From positions 1-13,509 of the forward strand of contig CANGHM010000001.1 of NCBI GenBank assembly GCA_947453775.1: a stretch of DNA of 13,509 nt, in the 5' to 3' direction. The first letter of the stretch is position 1; each line of letters begins with the position of its first letter. This stretch comes from Rickettsiales bacterium. GTDB lineage: Bacteria; Pseudomonadota; Alphaproteobacteria; Rickettsiales; Rickettsiaceae. Made by a program: the position numbers and the translations under genes. Below are positions 1 to 7,312 of this stretch, one piece after another. The notes beneath the pieces were generated by a model that was not told the origin of the DNA, did no database searches, and worked only from the letters and a program-made list of their open reading frames with translations.

Positions 1-566
1 CGTTTAGTAACGTCAGTAATTTCAAGTAATTCTTGACGTCTGGCTACTTTGCAAGTTAAATTGCAAGCAATAATATTACTCAAATAAGAGGCATTGGCTT
101 TTTGCGAAGAAACAATGTTTACCACCTCAGCATTAATACTGCGATTAATTTTTGCATACTGTTTAAATAGATCTATTGCCTCATTAAGCATAAATGCTAC
201 CTCTTGATGATTGCTATAGCTCTCATCTGGCACAGGCGAATATTGACCTTGAAAATATCCAGTATCGGTAATATTTTCCAATCTTACTCTGGTTTCACCT
301 TCGACTAAAAGCTTAATATTTGAGTCTGAAAGCCTGATTGTTTGAATAATTTTGCCAATAACACCCACGCTAAATAGATCTGCTGCTTTTGGGTCTTCGG
401 CATCTTGTGATTTTTGTGCGGTAAAAAGTATACGCTCAGTTTTATCTATTCTGCCAGCTAATAATGCTTTGATCGATTTCTCCCTACCAATAAAAAGTGG
501 AATTATTGCGCTTGGAAATAATACTATATCTCGTAATGGTACTATTGGTAGTATGGGTGTAGACAT
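1..566 (-). CDS. lon: Lon ATP-dependent protease, N-terminal part (cut by window edge)
   Basis: Lon is a cytoplasmic AAA+ serine protease that degrades misfolded and short-lived regulatory proteins. Only the first 188 residues lie here, and they match the Lon substrate-binding (LAN/PUA-like) domain. Near the N-terminus I read PIVPLRDIVLFP (7-18) and PLFIGREKSIKAL (23-35), both closely resembling E. coli Lon. Further on come LFSVGVIGKIIQ and KLLVEGETRVRLENI, also typical. The ATPase and Ser-Lys protease domains would lie beyond the left edge. The ATG at 566-564 is chosen because an in-frame stop lies three codons upstream and the protein then begins directly with the conserved domain. A purine-rich AAGGAAG stretch lies more than 20 bases upstream, so the ribosome binding site is weak. 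The gene is divergent from iscR. Family assignment is firm. Confidence 0.95.
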   Translation of the reverse strand, partial: MSTPILPIVPLRDIVLFPSAIIPLFIGREKSIKALLAGRIDKTERILFTAQKSQDAEDPKAADLFSVGVIGKIIQTIRLSDSNIKLLVEGETRVRLENITDTGYFQGQYSPVPDESYSNHQEVAFMLNEAIDLFKQYAKINRSINAEVVNIVSSQKANASYLSNIIACNLTCKVARRQELLEITDVTK

Positions 567-603
567 GATTAGTTACATAAATTTATTTTCTTCCTTAACT
601 ACA

Positions 604-632
604 AATATGGTGCTTAGTATTTGAAAAATCAA
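604..632 (-). promoter_or_regulatory. Possible lon promoter
   Basis: On the minus strand, TTGATT (632-627) and CATATT (609-604) are separated by 17 bases, about 40 bases upstream of the lon start. Each hexamer matches the sigma70 consensus at four positions. In such AT-rich DNA this is weak evidence. I saw no heat-shock sigma32-type promoter, which would also be plausible for lon. Confidence 0.28.
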
Positions 633-967
633 TACAGATAAGAATAAAAGTCATAATATAAGTAAAAATAGATGCATTATTTTTTAAAAGCTTTTTATCT
701 GAATCTTCCAGATAGGTTATATAAATACCTTATCCTTGATTTATACCATTAGCAGTATATCATGAATTATTTCTGAGAAAGGATCGGGGTATTATAAAAT
801 TAAATCTTTTCTTATTTTGTAGCTGTTTTGTCATATTATCAAACACCCTCTCTACACTACATAGTCAAGATTTAGCCCCGATTATTTATAAAATAAATTT
901 TTTTGCCCAAATCATAAAGCAACGATGTGCATTTATCTTGAGCCTTCTAACTTTGAAAGATGCAAAA

Positions 968-992
968 ATACTTGACTAAATTAGTGGGTTAA
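968..992 (+). promoter_or_regulatory. IscR type 1-like operator
   Basis: Aligned without gaps to the E. coli type 1 IscR-binding consensus (ATASYYGACTRWWWYAGTCRRSTAT), this 25-base stretch agrees at 22 positions. The left half, ATACTTGACT, the centre and TAGT all fit. Mismatches fall at 986 (C expected), 989 (S expected) and 992 (T expected). The site covers the -35 hexamer of the iscR promoter, where a bound repressor would block RNA polymerase. That the local IscR binds here is inferred; the match itself is visible. Confidence 0.68.
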
Positions 993-1001
993 TAGTATTA
1001 T
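972..1001 (+). promoter_or_regulatory. Sigma70-type promoter of the isc operon
   Basis: A -35 hexamer TTGACT (972-977) and a -10 hexamer TATTAT (996-1001) are separated by 18 bases, and each is one base from consensus. Transcription should start near 1008, giving a leader of about 30 bases before iscR. TATACT at 999-1004 is an overlapping alternative -10 with a poorer spacing. The -35 lies inside the IscR-like operator, so negative autoregulation is expected. Confidence 0.72.
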
Positions 1002-1037
1002 ACTATCTATATTAAATAGGATATACCAGATAACTTT

Positions 1038-1451
1038 ATGATGCTTACCACAAAGGGTCGCTATGCCGTGACCTCTTTAATTGACATCGCTTGCGTAGAT
1101 CAGTTATTACCGGTAAATTTAAAAGATATCGCCTTAAGGCAAAACTTGCCTCATGCTTATCTAGAGTCCATCTTTTGTAAGCTTAAAAATGCTGGGCTTG
1201 TCAAAGCTGTAAAGGGTCCAGGGGGCGGGTATTCATTGGCCAGACCTCTTGGGCAAATTAGCATTAAGGAGATTATTGATGCAGTCGAAGAAAAAATTCA
1301 GATGACTAAATGCGGCAATATGCCAAATAAAAGCTGTGTCCCTAATGGCGCTAAGTGCTTTACTCACGATCTTTGGAATGGCTTAAGTCAGCATATTAGT
1401 GATTATCTAAGCAATATTTCTATTCAAGACGTTGTGGAGAGTAATTTATGA
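1038..1451 (+). CDS. iscR: IscR, Rrf2-family [2Fe-2S]-sensing transcription regulator
   Basis: IscR represses the isc operon when it carries a [2Fe-2S] cluster, so cluster assembly limits its own expression. The first 92 residues align with E. coli IscR without a gap. They include LTTKGRYAV (3-11), the winged-helix segment with Tyr41-Leu42-Glu43 and the wing KGPGGGY (59-65). Glu43 is the residue that in E. coli governs site selectivity. Candidate cluster ligands are Cys92, Cys100, Cys107 and His110; the E. coli ligands are Cys92, Cys98, Cys104 and His107, so the loop is three residues longer here. At 137 residues it lacks most of the roughly 25-residue C-terminal tail of the E. coli protein. 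The first of two adjacent Met codons matches the E. coli N-terminus. The stop overlaps the next start as ATGA, so translation is probably coupled. Confidence 0.95.
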   Translation: MMLTTKGRYAVTSLIDIACVDQLLPVNLKDIALRQNLPHAYLESIFCKLKNAGLVKAVKGPGGGYSLARPLGQISIKEIIDAVEEKIQMTKCGNMPNKSCVPNGAKCFTHDLWNGLSQHISDYLSNISIQDVVESNL

Positions 1452-2584
1452 TTTACCTGGATTATAACAGTAGTTGGCCTTTGAGCCATAAAGCTCTTAG
1501 TGTTATGAGTGATGCTGCTAATCTTATGCCTTTAAATCCATCATCAACCCATTGGTTTGGCCGGGGTGCCAAATATAAACTAGAGCAAGCCAGAGAAAGT
1601 ATTGTAGCTAGTTTGGGCGCACAGAAAAACTACGATTTACTTTTTACCTCAAGTGGTAGCGAGGCAAATAACCTGGTTTTAAAAAATTTTTATCAAGAAC
1701 AGATTTTTATCTCCGCTATTGAGCATTTATCGATTTATAATCATATTAAATATAATCCGCAACTTAAGGTTATTAAAGTTACGCCAGATGGCTACATCGA
1801 TTTGCAGCATTTACAAGATTTGCTACAGAGCTCAAATGGCCAGAAGAAATTGATATCAATAATTTTTGCTAATAACGAAACAGGGGTAATACAAGATTTG
1901 GCACCAATTATCGATCTTGCAAAACAACATGAGGCTTTAGTGCACAGCGATTTTAGCCAGGTGGTGGGAAAATATAATTGCGATTTGGATTCTTCTGATC
2001 TAGATTTCATCACCATTTCAAGTCATAAATTTGGTGGACCAGTTGGTATAGCTGGTTTGTTTTATAAAAAAGGCCTGCATTTGGTTCCACAGGTCATTGG
2101 CGGAGGGCAAGAAAAAGGACTTAGATCTGGTACACAAAACGTATTATCTGCCACAGCTATGGCAAGTGCTATGCCCGATCAAGACCAGCTAGTAAGCAAC
2201 ATAGCGCATATGGAAAAATTACGCAATTCTTTGGAAGATCGTTTGAAAAGTTTTTACCCAGCTCTGCGCATCGCTAACGCCTCTTCTAAAAGGCTATGCA
2301 ACACATCTATGATTATTATGCCTGGCGTTGCAAGCCAAATGCAGTTAATTAGTTTTGATCTTAAAGATATTGCTATTAGCAGTGGTTCGGCTTGCTCTTC
2401 AGGTAAAATTGGACCGTCGCATGTACTGGAAGCTTGTGGGTATAGCCGGCAAGATAGCGCATGTGCGATTCGCGTTAGTCTTGGCGCTAGCACAACCGAG
2501 CAAGAGATAGAAACTTTTTGCCAAGTGTGGCATGAAATTTTTCTTAATAACCTAAATATGCAATCAAATAGGGTATCAATATGA
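1448..2584 (+). CDS. Second cysteine desulfurase, Spl1/NifS-like paralogue
   Basis: This is a class V PLP-dependent aminotransferase fold protein that removes sulfur from L-cysteine as an enzyme persulfide. Visible active-site features are TSSGSEANN (67-75, phosphate-binding loop), His93 stacking on PLP, Asn143 in ANNETGVIQ, Asp168 and Gln171, the Schiff-base lysine Lys194 in SSHKFGGP, and the catalytic cysteine Cys316 in [10 protein letters not shown]. All key residues are present, so it should be active. It differs strongly from the IscS encoded next. Its C-terminus lacks the SPLWEM segment that IscS uses in contacts with IscU, so it may serve another acceptor or modulate IscS. The tandem arrangement recalls spl1-iscS in Rickettsia. 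ATGA overlaps join it to iscR upstream and iscS downstream. Confidence 0.9.
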   Translation: MIYLDYNSSWPLSHKALSVMSDAANLMPLNPSSTHWFGRGAKYKLEQARESIVASLGAQKNYDLLFTSSGSEANNLVLKNFYQEQIFISAIEHLSIYNHIKYNPQLKVIKVTPDGYIDLQHLQDLLQSSNGQKKLISIIFANNETGVIQDLAPIIDLAKQHEALVHSDFSQVVGKYNCDLDSSDLDFITISSHKFGGPVGIAGLFYKKGLHLVPQVIGGGQEKGLRSGTQNVLSATAMASAMPDQDQLVSNIAHMEKLRNSLEDRLKSFYPALRIANASSKRLCNTSMIIMPGVASQMQLISFDLKDIAISSGSACSSGKIGPSHVLEACGYSRQDSACAIRVSLGASTTEQEIETFCQVWHEIFLNNLNMQSNRVSI

Positions 2585-3810
2585 CTAATCAAATAAATCT
2601 GCAAAAACCAATATATTTAGACTATCAGTCCACTACTCCTACAGATCCAAGTGTACTTGAAGCCATGTTGCCGTTTTTTACTCAAAAATTTGGCAACCCT
2701 CACTCAAGAACTCATAGCTTTGGCTGGGAGGCCGAAGATGCAGTTGAGCTAGCAAGAAGCCAAGTGGCTGGATTAATTAACGCCCAAAGTAAGGATATTA
2801 TCTGGACATCGGGCGCAACAGAGTCAAACAACCTGGCTATTAAGGGCTGTGCATTGTTTAATAAAGATGGTAAGAATCATATTATTACCTTGCAAACAGA
2901 GCATAAATGCGTTTTAGATATCTGCAGGCAGCTTAAATCGCAAGGTTTTGAGATAACTTATTTACCAGTGCAATCCAATGGATTGGTCGATTTAAATCGT
3001 CTTAGCGATGCTATTAGCGAAAAAACCCTACTTGTTTCGATTATGGCGGTAAATAACGAGATAGGTGTTATCCAACCTTTAAAAGAAATAGGGCAAATAT
3101 GCAGAAGCAAAGGTGTGTATTTTCACTCTGATATTGCTCAAGGCTATGGTAAAATTCCTATAGATGTAGAAGAATGTAATTTAGATTTGGCAAGTATTTC
3201 AGGCCACAAGATTTATGCCCCTAAAGGCATAGGTGCACTTTATGTAAGGTGCAAACCACGTGTGCGCTTGGTGCCAATGATGAATGGTGGCGGGCAGGAA
3301 AGGGGCATGCGCTCAGGAACTGTTTCCCCTGCTTTAGTTGCTGGCTTGGGCCGGGCTGCGCAAATCGCTCAAAGCCAGATGCAAGAGGAGTTGGTGCGCA
3401 TTAAACATTTGTCTGATTTCTTTATTGATAAAATAACTTCTAAAATTCCAGAAGTATATTTAAACGGAGACAGAAATATGCGCTATCCTGGTAATATCAA
3501 CTTAAGTTTTGCATATGTTGAGGGTGAGTCGATGATTTTGGCAATTAAGGATTTAGCAGTTTCCTCGGGCTCTGCTTGTACATCTTCTTCGCTTGAGCCA
3601 TCGTATGTGCTAAAGGCCCTTGGGCTGGATGATGAAATGGCACATACTTCGATTCGCTTTGGTATTGGTCGCTTTACTACGATGGAAGAAATGGAATATG
3701 CAGCTGATGTGGTGATCTCTAAAATTGAGCATTTAAGAAATTTAAGTCCGCTTTGGGAGATGGTTCAAGAAGTGATAGATTTAAAACAAATTCAGTGGTC
3801 AACTCATTAG
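2581..3810 (+). CDS. iscS: Cysteine desulfurase IscS
   Basis: IscS converts L-cysteine to alanine and passes the sulfur to IscU for cluster building, and in many bacteria also to tRNA thiolation enzymes. Motifs in order are TSGATESNN (76-84), the His108 region [13 protein letters not shown] (158-166), [10 protein letters not shown] (182-191), the PLP lysine Lys210 in [29 protein letters not shown] (236-247) and the catalytic Cys333 in [10 protein letters not shown]. The C-terminus SPLWEM...DLKQIQW resembles E. coli IscS, where this tail contributes to IscU binding. Length (409) is typical of the group I enzyme. The start overlaps the preceding stop by four bases, and the next gene, iscU, follows after 35 bases. 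Confidence 0.97.
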   Translation: MTNQINLQKPIYLDYQSTTPTDPSVLEAMLPFFTQKFGNPHSRTHSFGWEAEDAVELARSQVAGLINAQSKDIIWTSGATESNNLAIKGCALFNKDGKNHIITLQTEHKCVLDICRQLKSQGFEITYLPVQSNGLVDLNRLSDAISEKTLLVSIMAVNNEIGVIQPLKEIGQICRSKGVYFHSDIAQGYGKIPIDVEECNLDLASISGHKIYAPKGIGALYVRCKPRVRLVPMMNGGGQERGMRSGTVSPALVAGLGRAAQIAQSQMQEELVRIKHLSDFFIDKITSKIPEVYLNGDRNMRYPGNINLSFAYVEGESMILAIKDLAVSSGSACTSSSLEPSYVLKALGLDDEMAHTSIRFGIGRFTTMEEMEYAADVVISKIEHLRNLSPLWEMVQEVIDLKQIQWSTH

Positions 3811-3845
3811 CAGGCTTTTTAATAATTAATATTAGGTGATAATTT

Positions 3846-4229
3846 ATGGCATATAGCAAAAATGTAATGGATCATTATGAAAATCCACGCAATGTTGGAT
3901 CGATGGATAAAAACGATGCAAGCGTAGGGACTGGTTTAGTTGGCGCACCATCTTGTGGCGACGTGATGAAATTACAGATTAAAGTAGATAAAGATGGCAC
4001 CATACAAGATGCTAAATTTAAAACTTTTGGCTGCGGTAGCGCGATTGCTGCAAGCTCTTTAGCTACTGAGTGGATTATAGGTAAAAATATGGAGCAAGCT
4101 GACAAAATTAAAAATATGGAAATAGCTCAATATTTATCTTTGCCGCCAGTAAAAATGCATTGCTCAATGTTAGCTGAAGATGCCATTAAAGCAGCGATTG
4201 CTGACTATAAGTCAAAGCAAACAACATAA
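3846..4229 (+). CDS. iscU: IscU, iron-sulfur cluster scaffold
   Basis: IscU is the cytoplasmic scaffold on which a [2Fe-2S] cluster is built from IscS-derived sulfur before transfer to target proteins. All three cluster cysteines are present: Cys37 in GAPSCGD with the regulatory Asp39, Cys63 in TFGCGSA, and Cys106 preceded by His105. The HscA recognition motif LPPVK lies at 99-103. The N-terminus YSKNVMDHYENPRNVG is characteristic. Length (127) is normal. An AGGTGA sequence a few bases upstream of the ATG is one of the clearer ribosome binding sites in the window. The gene lies between iscS and iscA, as in the standard isc operon. Confidence 0.97.
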   Translation: MAYSKNVMDHYENPRNVGSMDKNDASVGTGLVGAPSCGDVMKLQIKVDKDGTIQDAKFKTFGCGSAIAASSLATEWIIGKNMEQADKIKNMEIAQYLSLPPVKMHCSMLAEDAIKAAIADYKSKQTT

Positions 4230-4236
4230 CTTGCTT

Positions 4237-4566
4237 ATGAGTATTATTACCGTTAGCGATACTGCTGCTGAGCGCATAAAACATTTACTTAGCTTGCGCG
4301 CAAGTAGCTCTTATGGTATTCGGGTTGGGGTTAAAAGTGGTGGATGCTCGGGTCTTTCTTATGTGATTGAGTATGCCGATGCTTTGCGCCCTTTTGAAGA
4401 ATTAATTGAGGTAAAAGGAGTGCGTATTTTAATCGATCCTAAAGCTATAATGTATGTGATTGGCTCGCAGATGGATTATACCGAAGATAGCTTTAAATCA
4501 GGATTTGTATTTAACAATCCTAACGAAAAAGCCAAATGCGGCTGTGGTAAGTCTTTTAACGTTTAA
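4237..4566 (+). CDS. iscA: IscA, A-type iron-sulfur carrier
   Basis: IscA accepts clusters or iron and delivers them to apo-proteins, especially [4Fe-4S] enzymes. The conserved cysteines of the HesB/IscA family are Cys37 in SGGCSGLSY and the pair Cys101 and Cys103 in CGCGKSF near the C-terminus. GSQMDYTEDSFKSGFVFNNPN is also typical. The reading frame is open back to an ATG at 4180, but that would add 19 residues inside the end of iscU with no family similarity. The ATG at 4237, seven bases after the iscU stop, gives MSIITVSDTAAERI, the usual N-terminus and the expected length of about 109 residues. The stop TAA shares its last base with the hscB start. Confidence 0.94.
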   Translation: MSIITVSDTAAERIKHLLSLRASSSYGIRVGVKSGGCSGLSYVIEYADALRPFEELIEVKGVRILIDPKAIMYVIGSQMDYTEDSFKSGFVFNNPNEKAKCGCGKSFNV

Positions 4567-5087
4567 TGTCTATTTTAGCGATGAATAATTATTTTGAGAT
4601 ACTAAATTTACCAATGCAATTCAGACTTGAGCTAAATGATATAGACCGTCAATATTTTGCCATGCAGCTTAAATTTCATCCAGATACTGCTTGCGACGAA
4701 AAGCAAAAAGAGCATTTTATGCAAATGACCATACAAATCAATAATGCATATAAAGCTTTGCGCGATGATTTAGCAAGGGCAAAGGAGCTGCTCAAGGTTG
4801 CTGGTATGGACTTAGATGATGTAAAATATCGCAACTCTATAGCGCAGCAAGATCTGCAAAATATTTTTACCGACGCCCAAGAAATCTCAGATACCGAAGA
4901 TGGCAATATTTTGGCAGCCATGCTGGGGCAAAAAAACTCACAAAGAAACGCACTGGTTAATTCTTTAGCATCAGCTTTTGAGTCAAATAATTTAAACCAA
5001 ACTGTGCAAGATACATTGCTTTTAAAGTATGTCGATAATTTGATCAAGCAAATTAAGCAAAAACTGCACAAAAAGTCACCTCATTAA
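4566..5087 (+). CDS. hscB: HscB, J-domain co-chaperone for iron-sulfur assembly
   Basis: HscB binds cluster-loaded IscU and stimulates HscA ATPase activity to promote cluster transfer. The N-terminal J domain is visible: NNYFEILNLP (7-16), then helix II ending in the HPD motif at 38-40, which is essential for Hsp70 stimulation. A helical C-terminal domain (about 90-173), with conserved features such as RAKELLKVAGMDLDD, would bind IscU. Length (173) is close to E. coli HscB (171). The start at 4566 overlaps the iscA stop. An alternative ATG at 4581 (MNNYFEIL) would also fit the family and cannot be excluded. hscA starts four bases after the stop. Confidence 0.93.
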   Translation: MSILAMNNYFEILNLPMQFRLELNDIDRQYFAMQLKFHPDTACDEKQKEHFMQMTIQINNAYKALRDDLARAKELLKVAGMDLDDVKYRNSIAQQDLQNIFTDAQEISDTEDGNILAAMLGQKNSQRNALVNSLASAFESNNLNQTVQDTLLLKYVDNLIKQIKQKLHKKSPH

Positions 5088-5091
5088 TCTT

Positions 5092-6837
5092 ATGCTACAA
5101 ATCCAAGATCCAACAAAAGACAATCCTCCAGTTGTGGTGGGTATTGATTTTGGCACCACTAACTCACTTATTGCTTTTTGCGAAGATCGAAGGCCGTATA
5201 TTTTAGGCCAAAACTCTCATTTAATTCCTTCGGTTTTATATTATCTAGATGATCGCTGGCATGTGGGACATGCACCTTTGGGCACCCTTAGCATCGCCTC
5301 TATTAAGAGAATTTTGGGAAAAACCTACTCTCAAGCAATAAGTTGCAATAGCATAGCAAACCAGGTAAAAGATCTGTTGGTAGAAGATTGTGGCGCACTG
5401 AAGATAAAAATTTTAGATCAGCTTTTTGAGCCAATTTATTTAGCCAGCTTAATTTTTAAAAAACTTATAGATATTGCCAAGCAGCATTTAGCTCAAGATA
5501 TAGCAAAAGCAGTGGTAACCGTGCCTGCATATTTTGACGATATACAAAAAGCCGACATTAAAAAGGCTGCCCAACTAGCAGGCTTAGAAGTAATACGCCT
5601 GCTTAGCGAACCAACTAGCGCTGGCCTAACTTACGGCGTAAATTACGCCACAAATGCTGGCACTTTAAAATCCAATCAGTATGTGGTATATGATTTTGGT
5701 GGCGGCACGTTTGATGTATCGTTATTGAAAATTGAAGATAAAATTACCCAAGTAATTGGGGTATGCGGCGATGCTACTTTGGGGGGCGATGATATCGACA
5801 GGGCAATTTGCCTGTTTATAAAACAAAAATATGGCACTCTACTGATGCCAGCAAGCGCTAAATTACTAAAAGAACAAGGCAGCTGCCTCGACGATAAAGG
5901 GCTAAAGATTTCGCTCAGTCAAGAAGAGCTAGCGCATATTGCCCTACCATTTGTGCAAAAAACGATCGATCTAACCCGCCAAATACTTTCCTGCGCGCAA
6001 AATGCAAGTGGTATTATTTTGATTGGTGGATCAAGTCGCCTAAATTTAGTTAAACAATTATTGGCCCAATTTGACTTGCCTTTGCTAGACGATATCGACC
6101 CAGATAAAGCGGTGGCTCTTGGGGCAGCCTTGCAGGGAGAAAATTTATCGCGCTCTAAAAGCCATGTGTTGCTAGACGTAGTAGCTCTTTCTTTGGGCAT
6201 AGAGGTTATTGGCGGCCTAAATGAGAAGATTATTTTACGCAATAGCCCAATTCCATCTTGCGCCAAGATGCATTTTACCACTTACGCAGATAATCAAACT
6301 GCATTTAAACTGCATATTTTGCAAGGCGAGCGAGAGTTTGCCAAAGATTGTATATCGCTAGGCATTTTCGAGCTTAGCGGCATTGCTCCTATGCCAGCTG
6401 GTATGGTGAAAATTGAGGTAAGTTTTATGCTTGATGCCGATGGTCTTTTGTATGTTAGCGCGACTGAGGAAGCCACCCAAGCAACTAAAGAGTTGATAGT
6501 ATCTGCACATAGTGGATTAGCCGATGAGAAAACTAATCAGATTGTTAGTGATGCCATAGCCCATATGCAAGCCGATCATGAAGCGCGCATTTTGCAAGAG
6601 GCGATTTTGAAAGGTAACAATTTTATTACCAAAGTAAATAATTTGTTAGTTAAATTTGAACAGGTGGACGAAAAAATTACTCAAGCTGTGTCTAATTTAC
6701 AACACTCTATTAATCAACAAAGTGCAAAATCAATTGAAAAAGCCATATCTGCGCTAGATGAGGTGTTTAGTCCGGTTTGTGCCAAATATTTCAATCAACA
6801 AATTAGCAGTTTATTGAAGGGAAATAAAATATTATAA
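5092..6837 (+). CDS. hscA: HscA, specialised Hsp70 chaperone for iron-sulfur assembly
   Basis: HscA is the Hsp70 that binds the LPPVK motif of IscU and drives cluster release using ATP. Nucleotide-binding domain signatures are GIDFGTTNSL (17-26), VPAYFDD (144-150), DFGGGTFDVS (201-210) and IGGSSRL (311-317). The interdomain linker DVVALSLGIEV lies at 362-372. The substrate-binding domain contains ILQGEREFAKD and LGIFELSGIAPMPAG, which are closer to HscA than to DnaK. A helical lid of about 100 residues ends at Leu581. It is somewhat shorter than E. coli HscA (616). A terminator-like hairpin begins about 15 bases after the stop, so this appears to be the last gene of the operon. Confidence 0.95.
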   Translation: MLQIQDPTKDNPPVVVGIDFGTTNSLIAFCEDRRPYILGQNSHLIPSVLYYLDDRWHVGHAPLGTLSIASIKRILGKTYSQAISCNSIANQVKDLLVEDCGALKIKILDQLFEPIYLASLIFKKLIDIAKQHLAQDIAKAVVTVPAYFDDIQKADIKKAAQLAGLEVIRLLSEPTSAGLTYGVNYATNAGTLKSNQYVVYDFGGGTFDVSLLKIEDKITQVIGVCGDATLGGDDIDRAICLFIKQKYGTLLMPASAKLLKEQGSCLDDKGLKISLSQEELAHIALPFVQKTIDLTRQILSCAQNASGIILIGGSSRLNLVKQLLAQFDLPLLDDIDPDKAVALGAALQGENLSRSKSHVLLDVVALSLGIEVIGGLNEKIILRNSPIPSCAKMHFTTYADNQTAFKLHILQGEREFAKDCISLGIFELSGIAPMPAGMVKIEVSFMLDADGLLYVSATEEATQATKELIVSAHSGLADEKTNQIVSDAIAHMQADHEARILQEAILKGNNFITKVNNLLVKFEQVDEKITQAVSNLQHSINQQSAKSIEKAISALDEVFSPVCAKYFNQQISSLLKGNKIL

Positions 6838-6851
6838 ACCTTTTTTAGAGA

Positions 6852-6880
6852 GCTTTTTGATGGTGAAAAAGCCATTTTTT
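6852..6880 (+). terminator. Probable rho-independent terminator of the isc operon
   Basis: GCTTTTT (6852-6858) and AAAAAGC (6866-6872) form a perfect 7-bp stem with a 7-base loop. After C and A come six T residues (6875-6880). The stem has only two GC pairs, which is weak for a terminator but in keeping with an AT-rich genome. Its position right after hscA supports the call. Confidence 0.6.
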
Positions 6881-7048
6881 AATCTGCTAAATCTGTCTTA
6901 TCCAGCACTTCAATCATAAATCAAAAATTATATTTTATTACACCCTTAAAGTTTAATATTTCAATATTTTATTTATTTAAAACATTTAAATCTTTAATTT
7001 TAATACTGCTTTCACATTATATTGTTTTATATTTTAGAATTTTATAAC

Positions 7049-7078
7049 TTAACTATTAGTTACTGCTTTCGCTATAAT
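7049..7078 (+). promoter_or_regulatory. Possible promoter for the downstream surface-protein genes
   Basis: TTAACT (7049-7054) and a perfect TATAAT (7073-7078) are separated by 18 bases. Transcription from here would give a leader of about 230 bases before the gene at 7313, containing the two dyads described separately. A perfect -10 is less telling in AT-rich DNA, hence the moderate confidence. Confidence 0.4.
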
Positions 7079-7141
7079 TATTGCTCTAGAACTAATATCG
7101 ATAATATTATATACTTATTAGTAGTGGTTATAAATTTTCAG

Positions 7142-7155
7142 TTGATAATTATCAA
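7142..7155. promoter_or_regulatory. 14-bp perfect palindrome, possible operator
   Basis: TTGATAATTATCAA reads identically on both strands. GATAAT and ATTATC resemble Fur-box hexamers, but the spacing does not match the standard 19-bp Fur box. It lies between the probable promoter and the gene at 7313. A regulatory role is inferred from symmetry and position only. Confidence 0.3.
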
Positions 7156-7163
7156 TCATTAAA

Positions 7164-7201
7164 ATGCTTTTTACCTCCAAGGTGATTGAGCAGAAAAGCA
7201 T
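7164..7201. repeat. Nested inverted repeat (hairpin) in the leader
   Basis: ATGCTTTT (7164-7171) pairs perfectly with AAAAGCAT (7194-7201). Inside the loop, ACCT (7173-7176) pairs with AGGT (7180-7183). The structure stands out because this part is less AT-rich than its surroundings. It could be an RNA structure in the leader of the downstream gene or an operator. It is not followed by a T tract, so a terminator is unlikely. Confidence 0.4.
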
Positions 7202-7312
7202 GACCTGATTTTCCTGAAGATTTAGGCGAATTATGTAAATTTTACAAAAAAATATTTAAAATAATCTTTTTTAAGTTTTTTAAATTCAACTATCTATTTT
7301 TTATTATTTAAA

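Larger units (their letters stand above)
567..1037. other. Divergent lon-iscR intergenic region
   Basis: This 471-base AT-rich spacer has no convincing coding potential on either strand. It holds the lon leader, the iscR promoter with an IscR-like site, and two dyads. One is a 6-bp hairpin, TATCTG (696-701) with CAGATA (709-714). The other is a widely spaced 7-bp inverted repeat, ATCGGGG (783-789) with CCCCGAT (876-882). No tRNA or other recognisable RNA gene was seen. Most of the stretch from about 640 to 960 remains unexplained. Confidence 0.8.
6838..7312. other. AT-rich intergenic region after hscA
   Basis: This 475-base stretch has no supported gene. I specifically looked for the ferredoxin gene usually found after hscA and saw no ferredoxin cysteine motif. 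It holds the hscA terminator, a probable promoter around 7049-7078, a 14-bp palindrome at 7142-7155 and a nested hairpin at 7164-7201. The 10-base sequence TACTGCTTTC occurs twice, at 7004-7013 and 7061-7070. The rest is nearly pure A and T. Confidence 0.8.

Noticed and set aside
352..624. Plus-strand reading frame of 90 codons
   Set aside because: It lies mostly antisense to the well-supported lon coding sequence and its translation resembles no family.
4180..4236. Upstream ATG extending iscA by 19 residues
   Set aside because: It would lie inside the 3' end of iscU, and the extra residues are absent from the family; the ATG at 4237 gives the typical N-terminus.
7142..7164. Full Fur box
   Set aside because: The GATAAT and ATTATC halves are present, but alignment with the 19-bp consensus fails after the first half, so only a generic palindrome is reported.
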